Source: HK1 sp965204915
Lineage (GTDB): Bacteria > Pseudomonadota > Gammaproteobacteria > HK1
Length of the DNA: 64,000 bases
NCBI GenBank assembly: GCA_965204915.1
Contig: OZ242023.1
Location: 62,001 to 126,000 of the forward strand
Direction of reading: 5' to 3'
A program made the position numbers and the translations under genes. Numbering within the stretch: position 1 is the first letter of the stretch; every line of letters starts with the position of its first letter. Below are positions 56,942 to 64,000 of this stretch, one piece after another. Under the pieces are notes generated by a model. That model had not been told where the DNA came from and did not search any database. It was given only the letters and a program-made list of their open reading frames with translations.

Positions 56942-58111
56942 ATGTTGCAGGAGTTTCGCGTAGATAATTTCAAATCCCTGATCAACGTCGCATTCAAGCC
57001 ACGGGAAACCAGTCTGCTGATTGGCAAGAACAATTCCGGCAAAACCAATCTCTGCCAGGCGCTACGGTTCATGTCCGGCAGCTCGATCACTACGTTCGAC
57101 GTTTGTGCGGATCTGGCCCTGATCGGGCGATTCGGCATCACCAATTTCGCACTTGACCAGAATACTACGGATTTCTACGTCAGATCCGACGTCATGCATG
57201 AAGAAGAAAGATTGACGTTCGAGTACGAGTTGACCATCAAGTCACCCAATGCCGGATCAGGGGAATTCACGATACAGCTCGACCGGGAAGCTCTGAATGT
57301 CACCGGTGAAGAATTCGGCAAGACGGTGCTGTTGGAGAACAACGCGGGCCGGATTCGGCTCCTGAACGAGAAAGGTTTCATGGATGGGGCGCGGAATTAC
57401 GTCGAGACCACTGCATCCACGGACGCAACGATGCTGCAGCGTCTCTACGATCCGGAAGCCAACCCCAGGGCCATCCACTTCAAACACTACCTGACCGGGT
57501 GGATGTATTACGATCTCTCGCCCGTTGCAATGAGAGGGTCGGCTTACAAACCCCATGAGCGTGTCATCGCGCCCGACGGACGCAATCTCGCATCGGTGCT
57601 GTTCTGTCTGAAGACCACCAATGAACGTGCGTATCGTGAGCTTCTGGCAGTAGTCCGGAAAATCGAGCCTGGGATCGATCTCATCAACTTCAACACCGGC
57701 CTGGAAAACCATGTGTTCATGTACTTCGAGGACCGGGACGGCCATCCGTTGCCTGTGGCGAACGCATCGAGCGGGACGTTGCGATTTCTCGCCTTGGCCT
57801 ACGTCCTGATGATTCAGATCGGAAAAAACCTGTCTCCTTTGTGTATCATCGAGGAGCCGGAAAATGGAATACACGCCGGTTTTCTGAAGACTCTGTTCGA
57901 ATTGGTCTCTCCTGATCATCCTCAAATCGTCTTCACTTCCCACGCTCCCTACTTTATCGATCTCTTCGACGATCGCCTGGACGGAATTTTCGTGCTCGAT
58001 CAGCGCCAGGGGCATACGTCGATGACACAACCGGAGGCCGCCAAGGTAAAGAAGTGGCTCGAAAAGGATTTCCAGTTGGGAGAGCAGCACTTCAGGGAGA
58101 TGTTGGGATGA
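56942..58111 (+). CDS. AAA_21-type ATPase, second pair in the island
   Basis: 389 aa. Walker A IGKNNSGKTNL (28-38), signature ASSGTLRFLALAYVL, Walker B IIEEPENGIHAG and H-loop TSHAPYFIDLF. It is not closely similar to the ATPase at 54749, so the two pairs are not a recent tandem duplicate. ATG 56942 is chosen because ggagg lies 7 nt upstream (GTG 56927 would be 5 codons earlier). It overlaps the TOPRIM-like gene by 4 bp. Function as a phage-sensing or effector-controlling ATPase is inferred from relatives. Confidence 0.88.
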   Translation: MLQEFRVDNFKSLINVAFKPRETSLLIGKNNSGKTNLCQALRFMSGSSITTFDVCADLALIGRFGITNFALDQNTTDFYVRSDVMHEEERLTFEYELTIKSPNAGSGEFTIQLDREALNVTGEEFGKTVLLENNAGRIRLLNEKGFMDGARNYVETTASTDATMLQRLYDPEANPRAIHFKHYLTGWMYYDLSPVAMRGSAYKPHERVIAPDGRNLASVLFCLKTTNERAYRELLAVVRKIEPGIDLINFNTGLENHVFMYFEDRDGHPLPVANASSGTLRFLALAYVLMIQIGKNLSPLCIIEEPENGIHAGFLKTLFELVSPDHPQIVFTSHAPYFIDLFDDRLDGIFVLDQRQGHTSMTQPEAAKVKKWLEKDFQLGEQHFREMLG

Positions 58112-58710
58112 GGATCGGTTGTTACGTGCAGGGTGACATGGACAAAGCCGTCGTCCGAGGTCTGGCGAAGCGATGGTGCCCCGGCGCAGAATTGGCGGAA
58201 GCGCGTTTCCGTGGCAGCTCGCGGGAATCTTTCCGGCGGGAAATTCGCAAGTCATTGCTGGATTTGAAAGACGGAAAGGAATGCGACGTCCTGGTCGTGC
58301 TGACGGATGCCGATGCGAATCCATGGCGGACGGTCAAGAGCCGCGAGTCAAGCAGGATTCCGACAGACTGCGGACACCTGACGTTGTTCGGAGTGGCCGA
58401 TCGAAACATCGAATGCTGGCTGGCAATCGATCGGGGTGCGCTTGCCAATGAGCTTGGCTGTCGCGTGGAGGATATTCCCGTACCGCCGGAGGATCCCTCT
58501 GGCTTCGTAAAGGGAAGATTCGAGCGGAGGGCCCGGAGCAGGGAACAGGACGTACAGGAGTGTGTTTCCGACTACGTGGAGCAGGCGTGGTTGAGGTCCT
58601 GGATCGAAAAATCGGACGACTTCGCGGATTTCTACGGGGACGTGCGTCGTCTGGCCCTTCGGACCGGATGCCCCTTTCCGAATGAACGGGAGGCCGAACG
58701 ACACCGGTAA
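58108..58710 (+). CDS. TOPRIM-like protein with Gln at the first metal position
   Basis: 200 aa. Its motifs align with those of the other two TOPRIM proteins: CYVQGDMDKAVV (Gln8 where the others have Glu), VVLTDADANP (Asp67, Asp69) and VADRNIECWLAID (R-x-x-E-x-W). The Glu-to-Gln change would be expected to harm metal catalysis, so this may be a diverged or inactive effector unless a nearby residue takes over. ATG 58108 overlaps the ATPase stop. The gene ends 29 bp inside the next reading frame. Confidence 0.75.
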   Translation: MRIGCYVQGDMDKAVVRGLAKRWCPGAELAEARFRGSSRESFRREIRKSLLDLKDGKECDVLVVLTDADANPWRTVKSRESSRIPTDCGHLTLFGVADRNIECWLAIDRGALANELGCRVEDIPVPPEDPSGFVKGRFERRARSREQDVQECVSDYVEQAWLRSWIEKSDDFADFYGDVRRLALRTGCPFPNEREAERHR

Positions 58711-59083
58711 TCGAACACCGTCGTTCGTTCTCCCTGCGGGCGACGACCGAGGAAGGCGCGTGGGCGTGGGCAGCCAGGAACACAAGGGCCATCCGAGCCC
58801 GGCAGGTCCGCCGGCGCTTCGCTCGGACGCCACACCTTGCGACCCCGGGATCGAATGGAACGACATCGACACCGCTTTGCGGGAAGCCATTCGACGGCGT
58901 TGTACGAGTACGGTTTTCGAGCAGGGCTTTCCGAAGTACGTCTGGGGATGGATTGACGAGGATCTCTACGAGGCGCGGCATCTCAACGGCCCGGCCGGAA
59001 CCTACAAGGGGTATCGCCTCGAAGAAGTGGAGTATCCTCGCGACCCGGAAGAGCGCTTGGACTGGAGGAGCGCCGGCGCATGA
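58682..59083 (+). CDS. Small hypothetical protein upstream of the IrrE-like gene
   Basis: Up to 133 aa. No family recognised. The C-terminal two-thirds (DPGIEWNDIDTALREAIRRRC ... YVWGWIDEDLYEARHL ... LEEVEYPRDPEERLDWR) are acidic/aromatic and look like a real protein; the N-terminal 45 residues are Pro/Gly-rich, so a later start (for example GTG 58760) is possible. It overlaps the IrrE-like gene as ATGA, suggesting a two-gene unit. A trace of it remains in the left repeat at 56.6 kb. Confidence 0.55.
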   Translation: MNGRPNDTGNRTPSFVLPAGDDRGRRVGVGSQEHKGHPSPAGPPALRSDATPCDPGIEWNDIDTALREAIRRRCTSTVFEQGFPKYVWGWIDEDLYEARHLNGPAGTYKGYRLEEVEYPRDPEERLDWRSAGA

Positions 59084-59227
59084 TCCGATTTCGCATGGAG
59101 TGGCAGGACGCTCCGGGGGTCAGGGATACGGTGCTCGCCCGTTCCTGGTGCCGCCTCGTGATCGAGGCGGGCGGGCGTCTGGTGACGGAAGCGGTTCATG
59201 ACGCCTCCAACAGCTTGCGCGGCGGCG
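58976..59227 (+). repeat. Direct repeat, right copy (252 bp)
   Basis: Right-hand partner of 56559-56809, spanning the end of the small gene and the start of the intact IrrE-like gene. The 210 bp from 59018 are near identical between copies (two mismatches), so the duplication is recent. Confidence 0.93.
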
Positions 59228-60489
59228 TCCATGGCTCCGCCTTTCCCCTTGGCCGGTGGATCGTCGAGAACTGGTGGTTCCTCCTGAACGAGTCGTACCG
59301 GTTTCCCGCCCGCTACGCCTCGCGCGACCTCGCGAGAACGTTGCCGGATCGGGCGTGGGTGCAGCGGCACAGCCTGCTGGCGGCGCGGGAAGGCGGAGCG
59401 CTACCCGATCTCACCCTCCATCGGGACGAGGAGAAGGTCGTCGCGCGGTGGGCACCGGACGGCGCGACCTCGACCCACCCGTCCCTGCGCTTCACCGGCG
59501 AGGGGGAAATCCATCTGGACGTGGCCGACGCGGAACGAGGACTGGCGGATGCGGTGCAGGCCGTCATGGAGAGGATCGATGGCTTCGAAGAGCCGGAAGC
59601 CAGGGCGTTCCGCCGGGATTGGGCGGCAATCACCAAAGCGACGGAGGAGGAGCGCCGGCTCTGCGAATGGTCGGCCCGCTTGGGTATCGACCCTTTCGAC
59701 CCGGAGGAGCTCACGGACGATCTGGCGAGGACCCTTCCCGAGTGGATGTCAGACCTCGACGCCCCGCTCAGGGACGATCTCCTCGACGCGGAACGCCCGC
59801 AGACCTTGCAGAAGGATATGGAGTGGCTGCGCCGGGCCGAAGCGCTCGCGGCCGACGCCGGCAGTGCCCGCAATCGCGAGCCCACGTTCCGGCCTGGAAG
59901 CCGTCCGCCTCCGGTGGGAGTCTTGGCGGCAGCCCGCGACCCCGAAGCCGTCCGGTCGGACGCTGACACCGGGACGGCCCACGGTCTCGGCTATGCGTGC
60001 GCGGCCAGCCTCCGGCGACACCTGTCCCCGGCAGATGGGCACGATCCCATCGGGGACATGGATGAAGTTCTCGTCCGCCTCGGCTGGGCGCAATCTCCTT
60101 TCCGGACGATGGAGCCCGAGCCCGGAAGCCCGTTGGAGGCCGCGCTGACCCGAAGCGAGGACGGCGCCCCGGTCGCGGTCGTCGGCAATGCCGAAACGGA
60201 CAGGAGCGGTCACCGGTTCCGGCTCGCGCGATCGATCTTCTTCCGCCACTTCAGCCGCAACCGGGAAGCGAACCGGCGACTCGTGACCGAGGCGCATACC
60301 CGGGAGCAACGCGCGTCCCGGGCCTTCGCCGCCGAGTTCCTGGCTCCGGCGGCGGGACTGTCGCGACACCTCGACGGGCGGGCCTCTTCCCGTGAAATCG
60401 ACGAGCTGGCCCACCACTACGGCATCAGCGCGTGGGTGATCGGCCACCAGATCCAGAACCACCGGCTCGCCTGGATCAGCGACTCATAG
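59080..60489 (+). CDS. IrrE/ImmA-like protein lacking the HExxH metal motif
   Basis: 469 aa. The C-terminal region (RASRAFAAEFLAPAAGLSRHLDG, then EIDELAHHYGISAWVIGHQIQNHRL) is typical of the helical end of ImmA/IrrE peptidases. In that family a RFxLAHELGH motif precedes it; the corresponding stretch here is RFRLARSIFFRHFSRN, in which the zinc-binding HExxH is lost. The N-terminal 250 residues are unrecognised. It is therefore probably a sensor or scaffold rather than a protease. It is coupled (ATGA) to the small gene upstream. Confidence 0.7.
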   Translation: MIRFRMEWQDAPGVRDTVLARSWCRLVIEAGGRLVTEAVHDASNSLRGGVHGSAFPLGRWIVENWWFLLNESYRFPARYASRDLARTLPDRAWVQRHSLLAAREGGALPDLTLHRDEEKVVARWAPDGATSTHPSLRFTGEGEIHLDVADAERGLADAVQAVMERIDGFEEPEARAFRRDWAAITKATEEERRLCEWSARLGIDPFDPEELTDDLARTLPEWMSDLDAPLRDDLLDAERPQTLQKDMEWLRRAEALAADAGSARNREPTFRPGSRPPPVGVLAAARDPEAVRSDADTGTAHGLGYACAASLRRHLSPADGHDPIGDMDEVLVRLGWAQSPFRTMEPEPGSPLEAALTRSEDGAPVAVVGNAETDRSGHRFRLARSIFFRHFSRNREANRRLVTEAHTREQRASRAFAAEFLAPAAGLSRHLDGRASSREIDELAHHYGISAWVIGHQIQNHRLAWISDS

Positions 60490-60666
60490 ACGTCGGATCG
60501 CGTTTGGCATCGCGGGCGTCGCATGGGGGCGGCGCACACAGCCGGATCGTTGTGCGCCAGTTCGAGAAGCGGGAAGACGATGAAGCCGATTGCGCTCGAT
60601 TATCTGGAACAAACTGTCGGACGTATGGCGACCCTGTGGACTGTGGACGGATAAGGTAACGACGAC

Positions 60667-61599
60667 TCAGAACACCACAGCTCGGCGAATCGGGTGGGTC
60701 GAATCGAACGTGCTCTCGAATACCTTCGATAACTCCCTGGTGAAGTGGCGCCCTTCGTTCTTGATATGTCGAAAGCGCAAATCTCCTCGGTTCGATTTCT
60801 CCAGCGTCTCCAAGTGTCGCCTGTCGTCGGAATCCTCCAGAACAGATAGAAAATGGTTATAGCTCGCCAGGATCGGCTCCATTTTCGCACTACCACATAT
60901 GGCTATCATTCTCTCCATGACGGGGAGTTCAAACAAGGACTCGAGTATCTCGATCTTTTCATCTCGTGCACGATCCACGGTCATTGCGATGCTGAACAAT
61001 CCGCTCGCATAGAGCAGCTTCCTGGAGAAGACCAGCTTGATGTTCCGAATCGCCCACGGCTTCGAGTTTTCATTATCGGAAATCTTGAACTCGTAATCTA
61101 CCGCCACAGTGCGATAATACCTGATGACATCGTTAAGCAGGAACAGTGCCAACTGATGATCCGTCATGTTCTTCCGAATGTATTTCTCCAGAATTTCTCG
61201 TCGGAAACATTTGAACTCCTCCCTATTGAACAACCATTCACCCTCAAGAAGAAACAGTATTCTTCGAGTAATGTTCTGATTGTTGTCATCGTCTCCCCCT
61301 ATGTTGCCGAGGATCTCTTCACGACTCACTCTTACTCCAAAAGCACCGTCTCTCGATGGTTCTTTGGGCACGATCTTACGGATTTCAGAGCGAACATCTT
61401 CAATCGGAAGATGCTCGCCGTTGGTATCCTTCGATATAATGAAAAAGTCGATATCCGAATGCTCTGATGCCTCACGCCGCGCGTATGATCCGCAAACCAG
61501 TACGGCTGCGTCGCCAAGGGGCAGCCTGCTGAGACGATCTCTGAGCTCGCCAAGCTTGCATTTAGAATATCTTGAGCTGCGTTCATACGCCGTCGTCAT
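60667..61599 (-). CDS. Nucleotidyltransferase-fold protein, AT-rich, paired with an HD hydrolase
   Basis: 310 aa. The NTase signature VCGSYARREASEHSDIDFFII places Gly37-Ser38 and catalytic Asp49/Asp51 near the N-terminus. A long helical C-terminal part of unknown fold follows. It could be an antitoxin-type (MNT) or tRNA-/nucleotide-modifying enzyme. It overlaps the HD-domain gene by 17 bp. Like that gene it is clearly AT-richer than the rest of the window, so the two were probably acquired together. Confidence 0.75.
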   Translation of the reverse strand: MTTAYERSSRYSKCKLGELRDRLSRLPLGDAAVLVCGSYARREASEHSDIDFFIISKDTNGEHLPIEDVRSEIRKIVPKEPSRDGAFGVRVSREEILGNIGGDDDNNQNITRRILFLLEGEWLFNREEFKCFRREILEKYIRKNMTDHQLALFLLNDVIRYYRTVAVDYEFKISDNENSKPWAIRNIKLVFSRKLLYASGLFSIAMTVDRARDEKIEILESLFELPVMERMIAICGSAKMEPILASYNHFLSVLEDSDDRRHLETLEKSNRGDLRFRHIKNEGRHFTRELSKVFESTFDSTHPIRRAVVF

Positions 61600-62683
61600 C
61601 GAACAGGACTCCCTGTGAACTGCCTGTTGTTTCAGCCGTCACCGGGTCGATTGGCGTCTCGAACTCCAAAACGCGCTTGCTGCGGCTGTGTCGGTAGCGA
61701 ATATCGTCTTTCCGATCAAAGAAATTTCCGCTTTGGTCGATATAGTAGCTGCGGGCCGAATAATGGACAGGTTCGTCGATCAATCGCATTATCCTGTCTT
61801 TGAATGTGTGGCTCGTGAGGAGATCTCTCAAGCCCGGGAGTTTCTGAAACAGCTTGGTTTCAGTGCCAAAATAGGAATCGAGATCGATTCGTGCAAGATT
61901 ACGTCGAAGAAAGAGCTTGCAGGCGAAATCAGAAAGAATGCCATCTTGGGAGTTTATAATGTTGTTGTAGACAAATTTCTTGTATTTCCAGAATGTATCC
62001 ACGGTATCGCGATCTTTCTCGTCTGCCCGCCTTATCGCTGCATCCGTCACGAAATCCGGACTGAAAATGTCAGGGGATCGTATGTATCTGCAGGAGCGGA
62101 GGATGCCTTCAATGGTATCGAAATTGATTGGACCATGGAAGAAGCCATCGAATCTCGTGGTCTTTCCGGAAACAACGGCAACCAATTCTTCAACATTCAC
62201 GCCATGATCACGAAGGGTCGAAAAGACGCGCCTGCCAAGAGGAATCCTGCCGCAGATAATATCCTCCGACACCGTATGATGATCTATCCCGAATTTCTCC
62301 TTGAAAACCGATTCCCCGGAATGTGACAGTGGGGGATGGCCGATATCGTGCAGCAGGGCGGCCGCACACACCAAGCGGCGATCCGGCGGCCGTATGCCGC
62401 GCCTCACGCAGTACAAGCGCGCCAACTGCATGACCCCGATGCTGTGCTCGTAACGGGTGTACCTGGTTGTCCCCGGGTTGCCGTTCGGTCGAGGGATTCG
62501 GCAATAGTCGATGGCTCCGAGGAAGCGGACCTCCTTCAAGCGCTGAAACGCGGGGGTGTCGATGAGTTCCAGCAGCAGTGGGTCGTTACCGGCGGTATTG
62601 GGGATGTCGCCGGTCGGCGCACGGAAACCGTGCCTCACCCGTGGCGTCGGCATGTCGAGCTGCGCTGGCAACGCCGTCGTCAT
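61583..62683 (-). CDS. HD-domain phosphohydrolase (dGTPase/SAMHD1-like)
   Basis: 366 aa from ATG 62683 (ATG 62749 would add 22 residues). It has TPAFQRLKEVRFLGAIDY, then the HD metal ligands RYEHSIGVM (His80), ALLHDIGHPPLSHSG (His112-Asp113) and an Asp further on in LFLRRNLARID-type sequence. The pattern RLxxIxQLG...YxHSxG...LLHDIGHxPFSH is that of dNTP triphosphohydrolases. With the overlapping nucleotidyltransferase it forms a two-gene unit that might deplete or modify nucleotides during phage attack. That role is inferred. Confidence 0.85.
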   Translation of the reverse strand: MTTALPAQLDMPTPRVRHGFRAPTGDIPNTAGNDPLLLELIDTPAFQRLKEVRFLGAIDYCRIPRPNGNPGTTRYTRYEHSIGVMQLARLYCVRRGIRPPDRRLVCAAALLHDIGHPPLSHSGESVFKEKFGIDHHTVSEDIICGRIPLGRRVFSTLRDHGVNVEELVAVVSGKTTRFDGFFHGPINFDTIEGILRSCRYIRSPDIFSPDFVTDAAIRRADEKDRDTVDTFWKYKKFVYNNIINSQDGILSDFACKLFLRRNLARIDLDSYFGTETKLFQKLPGLRDLLTSHTFKDRIMRLIDEPVHYSARSYYIDQSGNFFDRKDDIRYRHSRSKRVLEFETPIDPVTAETTGSSQGVLFDDDGV

Positions 62684-62749
62684 CTCGAATGCCGTTGAGG
62701 GTTGCAGCACGGCGATGTCATCGCCCCCGGCCTTCGATGGCGATCGCAT

Positions 62750-63149
62750 GGTCGGCTGGAAGCCGTCTCGGTGCGCTGTTGTTCCAGATGCCCCCGATCA
62801 GGATCCCGAGCGCGGCGGGATCGGGCGGCAGGGCTGTGGAGTGGCGGCACGGCGTTTCGGGTTCCGGTTCAGTCGGGCTGGCAGTTCCGACGCCCGAAGA
62901 CCTCGAGGATCTTCTCTTCGAAGTCGATGCGGTTCCTGTCGGTCATGTACATCGAGTCAGGACGCCATTGGTGTGACGCACCCGTACTGTACCATGCGCT
63001 CGGGACGACCGACCCCCCATACGGCGGTCGCCGCCAGCATCCGCGGGCGTGCTTCCCGGTAGCGGATGCGTACATCACCGGGGGAATGCGCACGCGCTCG
63101 GGGCGGTCTTCCCGAGGCTCCATCTCGTCACCCAGGAGCTCGATGCAGG
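62750..63149. other. Intergenic stretch with no recognised gene
   Basis: About 400 bp. Short frames exist on both strands (for example a minus-strand frame ending DRNRIDFEEKILEVFGRRN) but none is supported by a family or by a good ribosome-binding site. Confidence 0.4.
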
Positions 63150-63158
63150 GTAGTGATC

Positions 63159-63427
63159 GCAGGCTGCCGGAACCGGGACCGCTTGCTCGACCGTGGCGTC
63201 GAGCACGTGTCCCGGACCTTCTGCCTTCGCCGACGAGGAGAGGTACGCGCGGATCGTGCCGTTCGCCGAGACCGGTCGCAACGACCGGAGCCTGAACATC
63301 GGCTGCTACGCGGACACCTCGGAGGAGGAACGCATCGATGTCGCGGAGGCGGTGCGGAAGCTCCGGGCGCCGGAACGGGAGCGCGCGGTGGCGATGAACC
63401 GGTGTCTGGCGGAACTGGAATATGACG
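63159..63427 (+). pseudogene. Decayed 3' fragment of hsdM
   Basis: Aligns with the last 90 codons of the intact hsdM at 53.6-53.8 kb: RDRGVEHVSRTFC-like sequence, then FADEERYARIVPFAE, DTSEEERIDVAEAVRKLRAPER and MNRCLAELEYDA. Many substitutions and short deletions separate the two, and a frameshift lies between EHV and ADEE. It is an old relic of a second type I methyltransferase gene. Confidence 0.9.
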
Positions 63428-63689
63428 CTTGGCGGGGCTCGTGAAATCTCAATTTACTTGCGAAAAAGCAATCGATTAGGGAGCAGTTGACACTTCGGCG
63501 CCGGATCCGCCCGGAGCGCCGGGCAACGACCCTCACCGCCACCCGGATGTACAGTCCCCTTGCGGGCGGGATGTCCGCATTCCCACGGGACACCGGACGA
63601 TGGCCGTGACCGTTATCGGAGGTACCATCCGGGGCTCCTCGTCCCCGGCAAGCACTTGACGCCTCCGGAGATGTCGTTACCGTGCTCCG

Positions 63690-64000
63690 ATGAGACTCGT
63701 GCTCGATACGAACGTGGTGGTCGCCGCGTTTCACAGTCGTCGGGGCGCGAGCAGCGTGCTGTTGCGGCGCACGGAGGCCGGAACGATCCGGATGTTGTGT
63801 TCAACGGCGCTGCTTCTCGAATATGAAGCGGTCTTGGGAAGGGCGGCGATCCGTGAGGCGACGGGGCATTCGCTCCGGGATGTCGAGAGAATTGTGGACG
63901 CCCTCACCACCGTCGCCGAGCCGGTTGAGGTACGCTTCAGGACCCGGCCCCTGCTGCATGACCCGAACGACGAAATCGTGATCGAGGCGGCGAGCAATAG
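63690..64000 (+). CDS. PIN-domain toxin-like protein (3' partial)
   Basis: Starts MRLVLDTNVVVAAFHSRRG and continues open through the window edge (103 codons seen). The DTN motif, an EYEAVLGRAAIR helix and DPNDEIVIEAAS are the features of COG1569 PIN ribonucleases, members of toxin-antitoxin modules. No antitoxin is visible upstream in the window. A truncated relative lies at 48.7-48.9 kb. Confidence 0.88.
   Translation, partial: MRLVLDTNVVVAAFHSRRGASSVLLRRTEAGTIRMLCSTALLLEYEAVLGRAAIREATGHSLRDVERIVDALTTVAEPVEVRFRTRPLLHDPNDEIVIEAASN

Noticed and set aside
54749..58710. Calling the ATPase/TOPRIM pairs PARIS or Gabija
   Set aside because: Gabija fuses ATPase and TOPRIM in one protein with a UvrD-like partner, and PARIS uses a DUF4435 effector. 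The pairs here are only similar in plan, so a named system is not justified.
60580..60654. 24-codon frame starting MKPIALDYLEQTVG as a small antitoxin
   Set aside because: Too short and without family resemblance; only a fair ribosome-binding site supports it.
62869..62949. Short minus-strand frame ending DRNRIDFEEKILEVF as an hsdR fragment
   Set aside because: The resemblance to type I subunits is too slight to claim without a database search.

Overview
The window is 64 kb of GC-rich chromosome, probably from a proteobacterium. Supporting markers are a Tat-exported three-subunit formate dehydrogenase with a TorD chaperone, a TraR/DksA zinc-finger protein, an AlgH/YqgE protein, a ZapE ATPase and an AapJQMP-like amino-acid ABC transporter. 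I cannot place it below phylum. There is no rRNA and no CRISPR array. The only complete tRNA I could fold is a tRNA-Val(CAC).

Left half (1-20.5 kb) is metabolic. It holds a formate dehydrogenase operon (ferredoxin-like protein, TorD chaperone, small Tat protein, FdhA with a cysteine active site, FdhB, a small lipoprotein, FdhC). Next come a sulfotransferase, tRNA-Val, a two-gene molybdenum hydroxylase whose large subunit carries three low-complexity inserts, a Tat/Fe-S aldo-keto reductase with a membrane partner, two small zinc proteins and a polar amino-acid ABC transporter.

From 21.0 to 25.5 kb lies a compact four-gene cassette: an SMC/OLD-like ATPase, a stand-alone TOPRIM-like protein, a DUF262 (ParB/Srx-fold) protein and an AT-rich PD-(D/E)XK nuclease. 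I do not recognise this combination as a described system, and it is the strongest new-system candidate here. A remnant of a type I restriction hsdR gene follows it.

From 25.9 to 45.8 kb the content is again housekeeping and catabolic: a peptide-binding protein with a CocE-like hydrolase and a DMT exporter, gamma-glutamyltransferase, a MATE pump, a CoA-type NUDIX hydrolase, AlgH, ZapE, an EF-G paralogue, an SDR and a fused indolepyruvate:ferredoxin oxidoreductase. Four copies of a 154-182 bp MITE-like element, each flanked by a 7-8 bp target duplication, are scattered between 13.8 and 38.6 kb.

The right third (45.9-64 kb) is a patchwork defence/mobile region. It contains a solitary DNA methyltransferase with a degraded AdoMet motif, PIN-toxin remnants, an orphan HsdM, an RNA ligase, two more ATPase+TOPRIM pairs, an IrrE-like protein without its metal motif, an AT-rich HD-hydrolase/nucleotidyltransferase pair, a decayed hsdM 3' copy and a PIN toxin cut by the window edge. 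A 250-bp direct repeat brackets one ATPase+TOPRIM module and marks how it was inserted or duplicated. RidA and DadA (D-amino-acid oxidation) sit between the defence genes.
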